Part shown: in pieces, positions 36,977 to 45,452 of the stretch | How the letters are laid out: the number at the start of each line of letters is the position of its first letter | Position numbering within the stretch: position 1 is the stretch's first letter | Assembly (NCBI RefSeq): GCF_042646605.1 | Contig: NZ_JBHRUG010000001.1 | Location: 1-64,000, forward strand | Direction of reading: 5' to 3' | DNA: 64,000 nt | From: Litchfieldella rifensis | GTDB lineage: Bacteria > Pseudomonadota > Gammaproteobacteria > Pseudomonadales > Halomonadaceae | Notes under the pieces: generated by a model | The model's database searches: none | The model's input: only the letters and a program-made list of their open reading frames with translations | Told to the model about the DNA's origin: nothing | Position numbers and translations under genes: made by a program

Positions 36977-37837
36977 TCAGGCGAACAGCCCGCGTGGCTT
37001 GACCAGCAGCACGGCGGCCATGATCAGGTAGATCACCATGCTGGCAAGGCTGGGAATCAGCACCGAACCGAAGGTCTCGGCCAGGCCGATCAGGATCGCG
37101 CCCCAGAAGGCCCCCTTGATCGAGCCGATGCCGCCAATGACCACCACCACGAAACAGGTGATCAGGATGCTGTCGCCCATGCCCGGTGCAATGGAGGTCA
37201 GCGGTGCCGCGATCATGCCGGCGAAGGCGGTCAGCGCCACGCCGACGCTGAAGATCAGCGTGAACAGGGTGCGCACGTTGATGCCTAGCCCCTCGACCAT
37301 GTCGCGGTTCACCGCACCGGCACGGATGATGATCCCCACCCGGGTACGGCGGATCACCCAGTAGATGGCCCCGGCCAGGGCCAGGCAGACGCCCATAACG
37401 AACAGGCGGTAGACGGAGTACTGCAGGTTGTCGGTGAGCTGCAGGCTGGCGTCGAAGGGTGCCGGTACAGGCACGCTGTGCACGTCGCCGCCCCAGATGA
37501 TGCGCTGCGCCTCGTTGAGGACCAGGATCAGACCGAAGGTCAGCAGTACCTGATAGAGGTGGTCGCGCTTGTAGAGCGTGTCGAGGAACAGGCGCTCGAT
37601 GATCAGGCCGAGCACGATGGCAATGGGGATGGCGATGACGATCGCCAGCCAGAAGTTGCCCAAGCGCAGGGTCAGGTCGTAGACCAGGTAGGCGCCGATC
37701 ATGTACATGGCACCATGCGCCAGGTTGATGATGCCCATGATGCCGAAGATCAGGGTCAGGCCGCTGGCAATCAGGAACAGCAGCAGTCCGTACTGCAGCC
37801 CGTTGAGGAGCTGCACGCCGAAAAATGCGAGATCCAT
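36977..37837 (-). CDS. ABC transporter permease, LivH type
   Basis: The 286-residue permease has the LivH signature FGIMGIINLAHGAMYMIGAYLVY and VVVVIGGIGSIKGAFWGAILIG, with multiple membrane spans. GAGGAG precedes the ATG. It lies 63 bp downstream of the solute-binding gene; a hairpin occupies the gap, as often seen after highly expressed binding-protein genes. Confidence 0.92.
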   Translation of the reverse strand: MDLAFFGVQLLNGLQYGLLLFLIASGLTLIFGIMGIINLAHGAMYMIGAYLVYDLTLRLGNFWLAIVIAIPIAIVLGLIIERLFLDTLYKRDHLYQVLLTFGLILVLNEAQRIIWGGDVHSVPVPAPFDASLQLTDNLQYSVYRLFVMGVCLALAGAIYWVIRRTRVGIIIRAGAVNRDMVEGLGINVRTLFTLIFSVGVALTAFAGMIAAPLTSIAPGMGDSILITCFVVVVIGGIGSIKGAFWGAILIGLAETFGSVLIPSLASMVIYLIMAAVLLVKPRGLFA

Positions 37838-37858
37838 GACGATCTCCTCCGCGATGCT

Positions 37859-37880
37859 CGGGGCAGGCCGCCCTGCCCCG
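37859..37880 (-). other. Intercistronic hairpin between the binding protein and LivH-type genes
   Basis: CGGGGCAGG pairs perfectly with CCTGCCCCG around a 4-nt loop, a 9-bp GC-rich stem with no T-tract. Its location after the periplasmic binding-protein gene fits an element that protects that mRNA segment or partially attenuates the permease genes. Confidence 0.6.
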
Positions 37881-37900
37881 GAAGTCAGGGGTTCACCGAA

Positions 37901-39073
37901 TCACATACGGCAGGCGCCGTCCGGCACCTCGAGTTGCTCGTAGGCGACATCGACGACGTCATGCTTGCCGTCGCGGATTTCACGCAGGTAGACGTTCTGG
38001 ATGGGGTGGTGGGAGTCGGAGAATGTCATGGGGCCACGCGGACTGTTCAAGTGCACCCTCGAGAGCGCCTCGATCAGGGCTTCCTTGTCCTCGGTGTTGC
38101 CATCGACGGCGTACATGGCCTGAGCCAGCATCATGCCGGTGTCATAACCTTGTACGGCATAGGTATCGGGTAGCTCGCCATAAGCGTTGCGGTATGCCTC
38201 CACGAAGTTGCGGTTGGCCTCGCTCTCGATGGTCTCGGCATAGTGCAGGGTGGTCTGAACGCCCTCGCCGGCCCCATCGAGGGCCTTGGCGTTGCCTTCC
38301 GTGAGGAAGCCCGAACCCAGCAGCGGGATACTCTCCTTGAGGCCCGAGGCCGCATAGTCACGCACGAAGCTGACGCCGCCGCCACCCGCGAAGAAGGTAT
38401 AGACGGCATCCGGTTTCAAGCTGGCGATCTGCGCCAGGTAGCTCTGGAATTCGGTGCTCGGGAAGGGCACCAGAATCTCTTCGACGATATCGCCGCCCGC
38501 CTCGGTGAAGGCTTGCTCGAAGCCGGCGATATCCTCCTTGCCACCCGCATAGTCCCAGGTGATGGTCACGACCTTGCGGTGCCCCTGATCGTAGGCGACC
38601 TTGCCCATCGGGTAGCTGTTCTGCCACATGCTGAACGAGGTGCGGAAGACATTGGACATGCACAGCTCGTTGGTGGCGGCTCCCAGCCCGGCGTTGGGAA
38701 TGATAGTGATGGCACCGGTCTGCTTGGCCACCCGCAGCATGCCCATGGCCACGCCGGAGTGCACCGGTCCGATCACGAAATCGACGTTGTCGCCCTTCAC
38801 CAGGCGACTCATGTTCTGGGGCGCCTTGGAGGGGTTGGCCTCGGAGTCCAGTTCCACGTATTCGACATCACGCCCGCCGAGCTTACCGTCCTGCTGTTCA
38901 ACGGCCAGTTTCAGGCCATTGGTGATGGCCTCGCCCAAGGCGGTATAGGTGCCGGAATAGGGCAGCAACAGGCCGAGCTTGACGGGGTGTTCATCGGCAT
39001 TGGCGATACTGGCCGCCAGGACACCGGCACCGACCAGAGAAGCGACTGCGGTTTTCTTGAAGATATTGTTCAT
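37901..39073 (-). CDS. ABC transporter substrate-binding protein, LivK type
   Basis: The 390-residue protein has a signal peptide (FKKTAVASLVGAGVLAASIANA) and a mature start VKLGLLLPYSGTYTALGEAI typical of type I periplasmic binding proteins of the LivK/amide/aromatic class. Other family segments are VDFVIGPVHSGVAMGML and PDAVYTFFAGGGGVSFV. ATG 39073 is preferred; a GTG three codons upstream is possible. The ligand is likely an aromatic acid given the operon's BenE gene and upstream LysR-type operator; proteins close to this class bind benzoate-like compounds or 4-hydroxybenzoate. Confidence 0.9.
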   Translation of the reverse strand: MNNIFKKTAVASLVGAGVLAASIANADEHPVKLGLLLPYSGTYTALGEAITNGLKLAVEQQDGKLGGRDVEYVELDSEANPSKAPQNMSRLVKGDNVDFVIGPVHSGVAMGMLRVAKQTGAITIIPNAGLGAATNELCMSNVFRTSFSMWQNSYPMGKVAYDQGHRKVVTITWDYAGGKEDIAGFEQAFTEAGGDIVEEILVPFPSTEFQSYLAQIASLKPDAVYTFFAGGGGVSFVRDYAASGLKESIPLLGSGFLTEGNAKALDGAGEGVQTTLHYAETIESEANRNFVEAYRNAYGELPDTYAVQGYDTGMMLAQAMYAVDGNTEDKEALIEALSRVHLNSPRGPMTFSDSHHPIQNVYLREIRDGKHDVVDVAYEQLEVPDGACRM

Positions 39074-39168
39074 ATGAGTCACCAGGGTTGAGCGTAACCT
39101 CTCGCGCCTAGGGCAGCGAGGGAATATGGCTTGTGTCGGGTCGGGAATGCTTTACGAAACCGGTGCGA

Positions 39169-39279
39169 TCAGGTCTCGGCATCCAGCGGATCATCGAGAT
39201 GCGGATCGCCACCTGTACCGGCGTGGGAAACAGCCTGGATGTCTGGGGGTTCGAGGTACTGGTTGACGGTCATGCTCAT
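39169..39279 (-). CDS. Unannotated 36-residue ORF at the head of the ABC-transporter operon
   Basis: ATG 39279 begins a 36-codon frame, MSMTVNQYLEPPDIQAVS and then an acidic Gly/Asp-rich end (DPHLDDPLDAET), stopping at 39169. Codon use is like the neighbours (GC-rich third positions) and GAGG lies directly upstream. It is preceded by the 18-nt leader ATAACGACAACGATGAGG, which also precedes catA exactly. No family is recognised. It lies 95 bp before the binding-protein gene and downstream of an ATAC-N7-GTAT site, so it should be the first translated ORF of this operon. It may be a leader peptide or a small functional protein. Confidence 0.45.
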   Translation of the reverse strand: MSMTVNQYLEPPDIQAVSHAGTGGDPHLDDPLDAET

Positions 39280-39714
39280 TGCCTCATCGTTGTCGTTATA
39301 CCTGCATCAACCCCTTGGAAGGAGTGGCAGGGGCTCGTCCTGAGTGCGGGTCGTGGACGATACGTTTCCGTCTCTGCAGATGATTCTGGCGGCCGAGGCA
39401 AGCCGCCACCAATATCGTTTGAGTTCGCCACCATACCCGAGAGGTATCATCGCCCCCTCGGCTCACGCCATTTCCCCGAGTGGGCTTGCGACCCCACCCT
39501 CCCTCAGCAAGCCGCCGCTTTCTTCAATGCAATCATGCAGATACGCAGGCTCATGCGGACCGCTACCAGTGATAGGTCGGCTTGTGTCTTCCGATAACGC
39601 CGATATACCCGGCCTGTCGGCATCACGCTCGACTGTCCGGCGCCCGTTTTTACACGCCAGACAATCACTGTTAGCGCGCTAAATTGCGACAAAAGCATAA
39701 GGGATGAGTCTGTC
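39280..39714. other. Upstream region of the ABC operon, including a diverged copy of the catB-catR control segment
   Basis: No credible gene lies here. Around 39411-39455 the sequence resembles the catB-catR spacer (about 45 bases with roughly eight differences), including the ATAC-N7-GTAT site annotated separately and the adjoining AATATYGTTTGAGT. The remainder, to the ybaK stop at 39715, has only overlapping low-quality ORFs. Confidence 0.6.
39433..39447. promoter_or_regulatory. CatR/BenM-type operator upstream of the ABC-transporter operon
   Basis: ATACCCGAGAGGTAT matches ATAC-N7-GTAT, the core recognised by the LysR regulators BenM and CatM in Acinetobacter. It and its flanks closely resemble the site at 48036-48050 next to the LysR gene. 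It lies about 155 bp upstream of the 36-codon ORF on the minus strand, which suggests regulation of the transporter operon by the same protein. Confidence 0.7.
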
Positions 39715-40170
39715 TTACATCGCCACTTCCGCCGGGTTCACGAGCCGGTGGAACGCGCTGTAGGCGAGCTGCATGACCTCACGATGGCTGCCGGCATTGA
39801 AGGAGATGAGGTCGGCCTCGGCCAGGTGTGGCGAGACGAAGACTTCCAGATCGAAGAGATTGCCGAAGGGCGGCATCGCCCCGGGCTCGCAATCGGGGAA
39901 ACGGTCCTGGAAGTCCGCCTCCTTTGCCAGTTCGACGGACTGGGCACCGACGGCACGGGCCAGCCGCTGCAGGTCGATGCGATCAGTGGCCGGCAGGACC
40001 GTCAGGGCGAGACGACCATCGATCTCGACCATAACGCACTTGGCGAAATGCCGACCGGGCACATGGGCCGCCTCGGCGACCTCCTGGGCGGTATAGGCCG
40101 GAGAATGCTGCTGTATGACGTATTTCACGCCGTTATCGTCGAGAAAGCGTTTGACGCGCTCCATGGACAT
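39715..40170 (-). CDS. YbaK/EbsC-family aminoacyl-tRNA deacylase
   Basis: The 151-residue protein shows VIQQHSPAYTAQEVAEAAHVPG and KCVMVEIDGRLALTVLPATDRIDL, typical of the YbaK/ProX editing domain, with the family lysine in FAKCVMVE. It hydrolyses mischarged aminoacyl-tRNAs in trans. GGGAGG lies 9 bp before ATG 40170; a GTG start 9 bp earlier is possible. It lies on the same strand as the cat-ben operon but after that operon's terminator, so it is likely independent. Confidence 0.85.
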   Translation of the reverse strand: MSMERVKRFLDDNGVKYVIQQHSPAYTAQEVAEAAHVPGRHFAKCVMVEIDGRLALTVLPATDRIDLQRLARAVGAQSVELAKEADFQDRFPDCEPGAMPPFGNLFDLEVFVSPHLAEADLISFNAGSHREVMQLAYSAFHRLVNPAEVAM

Positions 40171-40272
40171 GGGAATCACCCTCCCAAGGGTCGTTCGAGG
40201 GGCCTATCGATAAGCCTAGACAACGTCGCCGACGATGGGGAGGCTGCGCTTCCCACGCCTTTTAGGTGAACG

Positions 40273-40307
40273 AAAAAAAGCCCGTGCTGCGTAGGCAAGA
40301 CACGGGC
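40273..40307 (-). terminator. Terminator of the cat-ben operon
   Basis: On the minus strand GCCCGTG pairs with CACGGGC around a 14-nt loop, followed by seven T residues (40279-40273). It lies 32 bp after the stop of the last gene (permease at 40339). This is a standard rho-independent terminator ending the eight-gene catabolic operon. Confidence 0.88.
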
Positions 40308-40338
40308 CAAGGAGGATTAGGAGGAATCGGCTGCCCCT

Positions 40339-41586
40339 TCAGGCGGTCTTCACTTCCTTGGTTGCTTCCTTCTTGCTGGAGAAGTCGAAGTCCCTGAACT
40401 CGACGAGCATGGAGATCCCCGCCCCCAGTACCAGTGCCCAGAAGGAGGCGCCTATCCCGAGAATCTGCAAGCCGGAGACAGCGATCAGGAAGGAGAACAT
40501 CGCGCCCACCTCATGCTTGCCGGAGAAGGTCATGTGCATCGCCGAGCCGATCACGCGCAGCAGTGCCAAACCGGCGATAATGGCGATGAAGTAGGACGGC
40601 ATGGCCTCGATCAGGCTGAACACGAAACCATAGAAGGGAGCCGCCACGACGAAGATGATGCCGACGATGACGGCCGCCACCCAGCGCTTGTCGTGGCTGC
40701 CGGCTTCCGGCCCGGAACAGATACCGGTCATCGGCGCCGCGATGCAGGTGCTGTGCAGGTTGAAGAAGGCCGAGACCATGGTGCCAAGCCCACCCACGGC
40801 GGTGATGGCGTTGGCCGGCGCACTCTTGAAGCCCATGCCCTTGACCAGACCCACGCCGGCCGGCGTCTCCATGCCCACCAGGATCAGCGCCAGGGGCAGC
40901 CCGTAGGCCAGGAAGGCTTCGAGGGTGAAAGTGGGCATGATGACCTCGGGGAACTTCACCGAGAACTCCACGCCTGAGAAGTCGGCCCCGGAGAAGCCCA
41001 TGTAGCCGATACCCACCAGCAGGGCGACCACCAGTGGCGGCACCCGGCGCAGGAAGCGTGCCGAGAAGAAGAAGGCCAGGATCATGATGACGGCCGGTAG
41101 CATGGCGTCCTGCAGCGGCATCACCATGTTGGTGCCGAACTTGAGCAGGACACCCGCGACCATGCCCATGACGATGGGCATCGGGATCAGCCGCATGACG
41201 ATGCCCATCCACCCGGCCAGGCCGACGACCAGCGAGATGGCCCCGGCGATCAGCGTCGCCCCCAGGGCGGCCTCGAGCCCCACGACCGGGATGATCGCCG
41301 CGAACAGCAGGGCGCCGGGAATGGAGTTGGCCATCGGCAGGGGCAGCCGATAGTAGGCGGGCATGAACAGTCCGAACAGACCATTGATCATCAGATAGCT
41401 GATGACCCAGATCAGGGTGAATTCCTGAGAGAGCCCAGCGGCGAGACCGGCACTGATATGGATGATGCCGGCGCTGAGGCCGAAGATACCGGCTACTAGA
41501 CCGGCACTGAAGTTGTCGGCGTTGAGGTCTCTGATGAAGTCGCGGGGCGCGGACATGAGCCCGACGCCCTGTTCTATATGCTTCAC
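40339..41586 (-). CDS. BenE-like permease, last gene of the cat-ben operon
   Basis: The 415-residue membrane protein is of the same general type as BenE: SAGLVAGIFGLSAGIIHISAGLA, PLPMANSIPGALLFAAIIPVVG, MPIVMGMVAGVLLKFGT and a second-half AMTAIG-like turn (here ANAITAVGGLGTMVSAFFNLHSTCIAAPMTGI). It diverges from the benE gene at 33118 and could transport a different aromatic acid. GTG 41586 is favoured because GGAG lies six bases upstream; ATG 41556 is the alternative. Placement after benD argues for uptake of the pathway substrate. Assignment to BenE rather than a related permease family is moderately certain. Confidence 0.72.
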   Translation of the reverse strand: MKHIEQGVGLMSAPRDFIRDLNADNFSAGLVAGIFGLSAGIIHISAGLAAGLSQEFTLIWVISYLMINGLFGLFMPAYYRLPLPMANSIPGALLFAAIIPVVGLEAALGATLIAGAISLVVGLAGWMGIVMRLIPMPIVMGMVAGVLLKFGTNMVMPLQDAMLPAVIMILAFFFSARFLRRVPPLVVALLVGIGYMGFSGADFSGVEFSVKFPEVIMPTFTLEAFLAYGLPLALILVGMETPAGVGLVKGMGFKSAPANAITAVGGLGTMVSAFFNLHSTCIAAPMTGICSGPEAGSHDKRWVAAVIVGIIFVVAAPFYGFVFSLIEAMPSYFIAIIAGLALLRVIGSAMHMTFSGKHEVGAMFSFLIAVSGLQILGIGASFWALVLGAGISMLVEFRDFDFSSKKEATKEVKTA

Positions 41587-41642
41587 GGTGTGCTCCAGGG
41601 GATTGTTGTCTTTGGAATCAGGGTGTTCGGTCCGACAGGCTT

Positions 41643-42416
41643 CTAGCCCAGGTCGCCGCCCGCCACCGGCACCACGGTCCCGGTGACGTAGCTGGCGTCG
41701 TCGGAGGCCAGGAACAGGATCGGGCCGACCTGCTCGTCCAGGGTGCCGTAGCGCCCCATGAAACTGGTGGCCTTGGTCTGGTCGATCAGGGTCTGGTACC
41801 AGGCCTTCTCCTGCTCAGTCTGTTCGGAGGCGTTGCGAGGCGTCTTGCGCGACGGTGCCTCGGTGCCGCCCGGCGCCGTGGCATTGACGCGGATGCCGTG
41901 CTCGGCGTACTCGAAGGCCAGCGCCACGGTCATGGCATTGACCCCACCCTTGGCTGCGGCATAGGGCACACGCATCAGGCCACGGGTGGCCACCGAGGAG
42001 ACATTGACGATATTGCCCTTGCTCTCCAGCAGGTGCGGCAGTGCCGCGCGGCAGCACCACAAGGTCGGGAACAGTGAGCGCCGCACCTCGGCCTCGATCT
42101 GCTCGGGCGTGTAGTGTTCGTAGGGCTGGGCCCAGATGGTGCCGCCCACGTTGTTGATCACCACGTCGATGCGACCGAAGCGCTCGCGGGCCCGGGTCAT
42201 CACGCTCTCTGCGCCTTCCCAGGTCTCCAGGTCGGCCTGCAGGGCGATGGCCTCCATGCCCTGCGCCTCGAGTTCGGCGACCACCTCCTGGACGTAGTCG
42301 GCACGGTCCACCAGCACCAGGCGGGCGCCCTCGGCGCCGGCCCGCTCGGCGACCCGCTGCCCGATGCCCTGGGCGGCGCCGGTGATCACCATCACCTTGT
42401 CCGTGAAGCGGTTCAT
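41643..42416 (-). CDS. benD: Benzoate cis-diol dehydrogenase
   Basis: The 257-residue short-chain dehydrogenase oxidises the benzoate cis-diol to catechol with NAD+. Motifs are the Rossmann GAAQGIGQRVAERA, NNVGG, catalytic NVSSVATRG with Ser, and YAAAKGG with Tyr-Lys. The substrate pocket segment TEAPSRKTPRN is typical for BenD. Its ATG overlaps the benC stop (ATGA), so the start is firm; the longer frame to 42530 lies in benC. Confidence 0.93.
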   Translation of the reverse strand: MNRFTDKVMVITGAAQGIGQRVAERAGAEGARLVLVDRADYVQEVVAELEAQGMEAIALQADLETWEGAESVMTRARERFGRIDVVINNVGGTIWAQPYEHYTPEQIEAEVRRSLFPTLWCCRAALPHLLESKGNIVNVSSVATRGLMRVPYAAAKGGVNAMTVALAFEYAEHGIRVNATAPGGTEAPSRKTPRNASEQTEQEKAWYQTLIDQTKATSFMGRYGTLDEQVGPILFLASDDASYVTGTVVPVAGGDLG

Positions 42417-43453
42417 GCGGCCTCCCCCACCTGGTTCGGTGTGAACTTCTCGTAGTGGAAGCTCTGCGGCACGATGCCCTCGGCGTCGAAGTGCTTGAGC
42501 ACGGCGTCGACCATGGGAGGCGGCCCGCACAGATAGACGTCCACGTCACCGTCGTGCATCACCGCGGCGTCCATGTGGTGGGTCACATAGCCCTTGCGCG
42601 GATTCCGGCTTCCCTCATCCACCACCACCGTGGTGTACGTGAAGCCCGGCAGCCGTTCGGCGAAGGCGTCCAGGGCGTCGGTCTTGACCAGGTGATCGTC
42701 CTTGTTGACGCCGTAGATCATGTGGATCGGGACGTCGCAGCCCTTCCCTTCTTCCCGTTTCTGGACCAGTTGCTCGAGCATGGAGAGGAAGGGCGCCAGC
42801 CCGGTGCCACCGGCCAGCATCAGCACCGGGCGTTTCACCTCGCGCAGGTAGAAGCTACCGAGGGGCCCGGTCAGGGTCAGGCGATCGCCCACGGCGGCCC
42901 GCTCGGTCAGGTAGCCGCTCATGACCCCGTTCGGGATGTTGCGGATCAGGAAGGTGGCACGCTTCTCCCCCGGCAGCGAGCTGAAGGAGTAGGAGCGGTG
43001 CGCCCCGGCACCCGGCACGTCGATGTGGATGTACTGGCCGGGCAGGAAGGCCAGGCCATCATCGTCGTCCAGGTCCACGGCCAGCTCGATGCTGTCCTCG
43101 GAGAGTTGCTCGACCATGGCCACGGTGCCCTCAATCTTGCCCACCGCGGTCTTGCACAGGGTGGAAGCCACCGGCACCTGGATGACGCAGTCCGAGGACG
43201 GCACCATCTGGCAGGTCAGCACCTGCCCTTCGGCGGCTTCCTCGTCGGAGAGCGCCTCCTCCAGGTACTCGTCCCCCATGTCGAAGGCGCCCTGTTCGCA
43301 GTGTCCCTTGCAAGTGCCGCAGACACCGTCGGAGCAGTCCATCGGCAGATTGACCTTCTGCCGGTAAGCGGCATCGAGCACCGTCTCCCCTGCCTTGCAG
43401 CCGATGAAGCGGGTGACGCCGTCCTCGAAGTTGAGGGCAATAGTGTAGCTCAT
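42413..43453 (-). CDS. benC: Benzoate 1,2-dioxygenase reductase
   Basis: The 346-residue protein has an N-terminal plant-type [2Fe-2S] ferredoxin domain (CSDGVCGTCKGHC, then TCQM), followed by FAD-binding (HRSYSFSS) and NAD-binding (MLAGGTGLAPFLSML) domains. It passes electrons from NADH to the BenAB oxygenase. GGAGGAG precedes ATG 43453. It lies 21 bp downstream of benB and overlaps benD, within the catabolic operon. Confidence 0.95.
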   Translation of the reverse strand: MSYTIALNFEDGVTRFIGCKAGETVLDAAYRQKVNLPMDCSDGVCGTCKGHCEQGAFDMGDEYLEEALSDEEAAEGQVLTCQMVPSSDCVIQVPVASTLCKTAVGKIEGTVAMVEQLSEDSIELAVDLDDDDGLAFLPGQYIHIDVPGAGAHRSYSFSSLPGEKRATFLIRNIPNGVMSGYLTERAAVGDRLTLTGPLGSFYLREVKRPVLMLAGGTGLAPFLSMLEQLVQKREEGKGCDVPIHMIYGVNKDDHLVKTDALDAFAERLPGFTYTTVVVDEGSRNPRKGYVTHHMDAAVMHDGDVDVYLCGPPPMVDAVLKHFDAEGIVPQSFHYEKFTPNQVGEAA

Positions 43454-43474
43454 GGTCGTTCTCCTCCCCCCGGA

Positions 43475-43966
43475 TCAGACGTGGTAGACGTCGATGACCT
43501 GGTGGATATAGTCGTTATTCAGCACCACCTTCTTGTAAGTGATCAGCGGCGCGTCGCCGGACACGTCCAGGGTGTAGAAGGATGTGCCGAAATAGGCATT
43601 GGTCTGCTGGTAGCGGTGGCTCAGGGTGTGCCAGTTGAAGCGGAGCGTCACCGTATCGCCCTCCTGGGAGAGCACTTCCAGGTTCGAGACCTGGTGCGTG
43701 GTGCGCGGCTCGGGGATGCTGGTCGCCCCGGAGCGCTCGGTCTTGATGCGGTAGACCCGGTCCTCCAGTCCCTCGCGGCTGGGGTAGTAGATCAGTGAGA
43801 TCTCGCGCTGCGGATCCTCGGTCAGACGATCGTCGTCATCCCACGCCGGCATCCAGAAGGTGACGTCCTTGCGGTAACACTCGAGCCACGCGTCCCACTC
43901 GCGGTCGTCGAGCAGGCGGGCTTCACGATAGACGAAGGCCTGAATGTCGAGATAGTTCATGCTCAT
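43475..43966 (-). CDS. benB: Benzoate 1,2-dioxygenase, beta subunit
   Basis: The 163-residue protein matches the small (beta) subunits of ring-hydroxylating dioxygenases: FVYREARLLDDREWDAWLECY, WMPAWDDDDRL, SLIYYPSREGLEDRVYRIKT and RTTHQVSNL. It has no catalytic cofactor and shapes the alpha3-beta3 hexamer. ATG 43966 and ATG 43960 are both possible; GGGGAG upstream supports the first. The gap from benA is 36 bp. Confidence 0.94.
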   Translation of the reverse strand: MSMNYLDIQAFVYREARLLDDREWDAWLECYRKDVTFWMPAWDDDDRLTEDPQREISLIYYPSREGLEDRVYRIKTERSGATSIPEPRTTHQVSNLEVLSQEGDTVTLRFNWHTLSHRYQQTNAYFGTSFYTLDVSGDAPLITYKKVVLNNDYIHQVIDVYHV

Positions 43967-44002
43967 GATGGGCTCTCCCCTTGAATACAGTCGCGGTGAC
44001 GC

Positions 44003-45370
44003 TTAGGCGGACGCAGTGGCGATGAACTGGCGGCGTTCCTTGTCGATGGCACGCAGCATCTCCGCGACCCAATGCTTGTGATGCATCACGTAGAGGCCTT
44101 CGTCCTCGGGTGAGGCACCGCTGAGCAAGGGGTTCATGTCGATGGCGCGGGCGTTGTCGTCGGGCCCCTCGATCCATTGCTTGGCGCCGCGCGAGAGATC
44201 GTTCCATTCAGCATCCAGGCCGGCGTAGCCGTTCTGGCAGGCGCGGAACTCTTCCAGGTCGTCCGGGGTGCCCATGCCACTGACGTTGAAGAAGTCTTCG
44301 TACTGGCGGATACGCAGCGCGCGGCTTTCTTCCGACTCACCCTTGGGGGCGAAGCAGTAGATGGTGACCTCGCTCTTGTCCACGGCGATGGGGCGAATCA
44401 CACGGATCTGTGTAGAGAACTGATCCATCAGGTAGACGTTGGGGTAGAGACACAGATTGCGGGTCTGGTTGACGATGGAGTCGGCCCGCGCCTCGCCCAA
44501 TTCCTGCTCGAGCCAGTCCTTCTGGGCATAGACGGGGCGCACCTCGGGGTTGAGCAAGCGCGTCCACAGCATCATGTGGCCGTTCTCATACGAGTAGAAA
44601 CCGCCCAGGCTCTTCGACCAGCCGTTGGCGTCCACCGCCTTGGTGCCACCGGCATCGTAGTTGCGGCGCTCCATGGTCGAGGCGTAATTCCAGTGCACCG
44701 TGCTGACGTGGTAGCCGTCGGCCCCGTTCTCGGCACCCAACTTCCAGTTGCCGTTGAACGTATACGATGACGTGCCGCGCAGGATTTCGAGGCCTTCCGG
44801 CGCCTGTTCGACGATGTTGTCGATGACCTTGGTGGTCTCGCCCAGGTACTCCTCGAGTGAGGCGACATCGGCGCTCAGGCTGCCGAACAGGAAACCACGG
44901 TAGTTCTCGAAGCGGGCAAGACGCTTCAGGTCATGAGAGCCGTCCTGCTTGAAGCCGTCGGGGTAGGCCCCGGTCTTCTCGTTCTTGGCCTTGAGCAGCT
45001 TGCCGTCGTTCTTGAACGACCAGCCGTGGAACGGGCAGGTGAAGGTACCTTTGTTGCCGCGCTTCTTGCGACACAGGGTGGCGCCGCGATGGGCGCAGGC
45101 GTTGATCAGGGCGTGCAATTCACCCTGCTTGTCGCGGGTGATGATGACAGGCTGGCGCCCCAGGGTCACGGTCATGTAATCGCCCGGCTCGGCCACCTGG
45201 CTTTCGTGGGCCAGGAACAGCCAGTTGCCCTCGAAGATGTGCTTCATTTCCAGCTCGAAGAAAGCCGGGTCGGTGAACATGCTGCGGTGGCAGCGGAAGA
45301 TGCCGTTCTCGGGGTCGTCGACGACGGCACCGCGGACGCGTTGTTCGAGTCGATCAAGCTGTGCGGTCAT
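44003..45370 (-). CDS. benA: Benzoate 1,2-dioxygenase, alpha subunit
   Basis: The 455-residue catalytic subunit adds O2 to benzoate to form a cis-diol. The Rieske site is visible as CAHRGATLC and CPFHGW, and the mononuclear-iron region includes NGADGYHVSTVHWNY with two histidines. Length matches BenA. GAGGAG precedes ATG 45370, and a leader with ACGACAACAACC lies just upstream. It follows catA after 82 bp without a terminator, so catBCA and benABCD appear to be one transcription unit. Confidence 0.95.
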   Translation of the reverse strand: MTAQLDRLEQRVRGAVVDDPENGIFRCHRSMFTDPAFFELEMKHIFEGNWLFLAHESQVAEPGDYMTVTLGRQPVIITRDKQGELHALINACAHRGATLCRKKRGNKGTFTCPFHGWSFKNDGKLLKAKNEKTGAYPDGFKQDGSHDLKRLARFENYRGFLFGSLSADVASLEEYLGETTKVIDNIVEQAPEGLEILRGTSSYTFNGNWKLGAENGADGYHVSTVHWNYASTMERRNYDAGGTKAVDANGWSKSLGGFYSYENGHMMLWTRLLNPEVRPVYAQKDWLEQELGEARADSIVNQTRNLCLYPNVYLMDQFSTQIRVIRPIAVDKSEVTIYCFAPKGESEESRALRIRQYEDFFNVSGMGTPDDLEEFRACQNGYAGLDAEWNDLSRGAKQWIEGPDDNARAIDMNPLLSGASPEDEGLYVMHHKHWVAEMLRAIDKERRQFIATASA

Positions 45371-45452
45371 GATCCAAACTCCTCGGTTGTTGTCGTGGTG
45401 GCCCCACTCATGCCGGCCCTGGCAGTCAGGGGCATCGATAAAGCGGAACGTC

